Below, in pieces: positions 63,687-64,000 of a DNA stretch of 64,000 bases (position 1 is its first letter; each line of letters starts with the position of its first letter). The notes under the pieces were generated by a model that did no database searches, was not told the DNA's origin, and worked only from the letters and a program-made list of their open reading frames with translations. A program made the position numbers and the translations under genes. This DNA comes from Prorocentrum cordatum (Eukaryota; Sar; Dinophyceae; Prorocentrales; Prorocentraceae), in contig CAUYUJ010009480.1 of the NCBI GenBank assembly GCA_963575745.1, forward strand, positions 413,801-477,800, written 5' to 3'.

Positions 63687-63960
63687 CCATGCGTCAGGGA
63701 TGGAGGGCGAATCGTTGCCAAAATCGAGCTCTCGCCTCCATCTTCCACATATTCTACCTCATAGACCACCCCCTCGTGCTCCTCCTCCTCCTACACCTCC
63801 TCCTCCTCATCCTCCTCTTCCTCCTCCTCCTCCTCCTCCTCCTCCTCCTCCTCCCCCTCCTCCTCTTTTAACGTCAGACCGACCTGAGCAGAAATCTGTG
63901 GCGTTAGTTTCCTCCTCCTCCTCCTCCTCCTCCTCCTCCTCCTCCTCCTCAACCTCCTCC
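63687..63960. repeat. ~230-bp duplicated block, copy 2
   Basis: Second copy of 62698-62930, ~990 bp downstream, same orientation, with (CTC)n at 63780-63865 and 63910-63965. The 154-bp MITE lies between the two copies. Confidence 0.85.
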
Positions 63961-64000
63961 TCCTCCAGCCATGCGACGAGAGTACCAAAACCAACCGGCC

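Overview
The window looks like nuclear DNA of a dinoflagellate. It is visibly GC-rich, almost free of long host reading frames, and crowded with microsatellites, minisatellites and short inverted-repeat elements. Its only long recognisable protein-coding remnant is a LINE-type retroelement (endonuclease tail, reverse transcriptase, RNase H, Cys-rich tail) of a type I associate with dinoflagellate genomes. A lone Gly/Lys-rich, coiled-coil ORF at 27-28 kb resembles the ORF1 proteins of such elements. A Prorocentrum-like species is my guess from base composition and repeat style, not a demonstrated fact. I found no tRNA, rRNA, spliced-leader RNA or CRISPR, and no complete host gene. The best host-gene trace is a sirtuin-like exon at 3.0 kb. 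A few other short GC3-biased frames are listed as low-confidence exon candidates.

Layout. 0-14 kb: microsatellites, nested foldback elements, the sirtuin fragment and a few exon candidates. 14-23 kb: a 1.6-kb segment present twice (14.1-15.8 kb; 18.6-19.2 plus 21.2-22.2 kb), made of degenerate ~12-bp CTTGGGGCC-type repeats. The second copy is split by a 2.0-kb element full of 90-bp tandem repeats, and a relative of that element lies inverted at 16.6-18.4 kb. 23-27 kb: very long (CTC/GGA)n tracts. 27-34 kb: ORF1-like frame, a duplicated 265-bp block and two satellite fields. 34-49 kb: foldback elements, a 700-bp (ATAC)n tract, a 725-bp (ATC)n tract, three dispersed families and an 11-bp AGCTT satellite. 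49-52 kb: 374-bp and 343-bp tandem repeats. 53-54 kb: a third minisatellite-bearing element. 54.6-59.4 kb: (ATC)n, then the 5'-truncated, frameshifted LINE, interrupted by a 154-bp palindromic MITE. 59.4-64 kb: more 12-bp repeats, a 60-bp tandem repeat, a second 154-bp MITE and a duplicated acidic ORF.

How the parts relate. Several elements can be shown to have moved because the window holds target duplications or an interrupted/uninterrupted pair: the 2.0-kb minisatellite element (empty site at 14.74 kb), the 154-bp palindrome (5-bp duplications in both copies, one inside the LINE frame), a 215-bp nested inverted-repeat element (5-bp duplication), a 147-176-bp element (8-bp duplications in two copies) and insertions inside a larger foldback repeat. 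Some of these short elements abut frames that look like exons, which raises the possibility that they act as introner-like sequences. That last step is inference.
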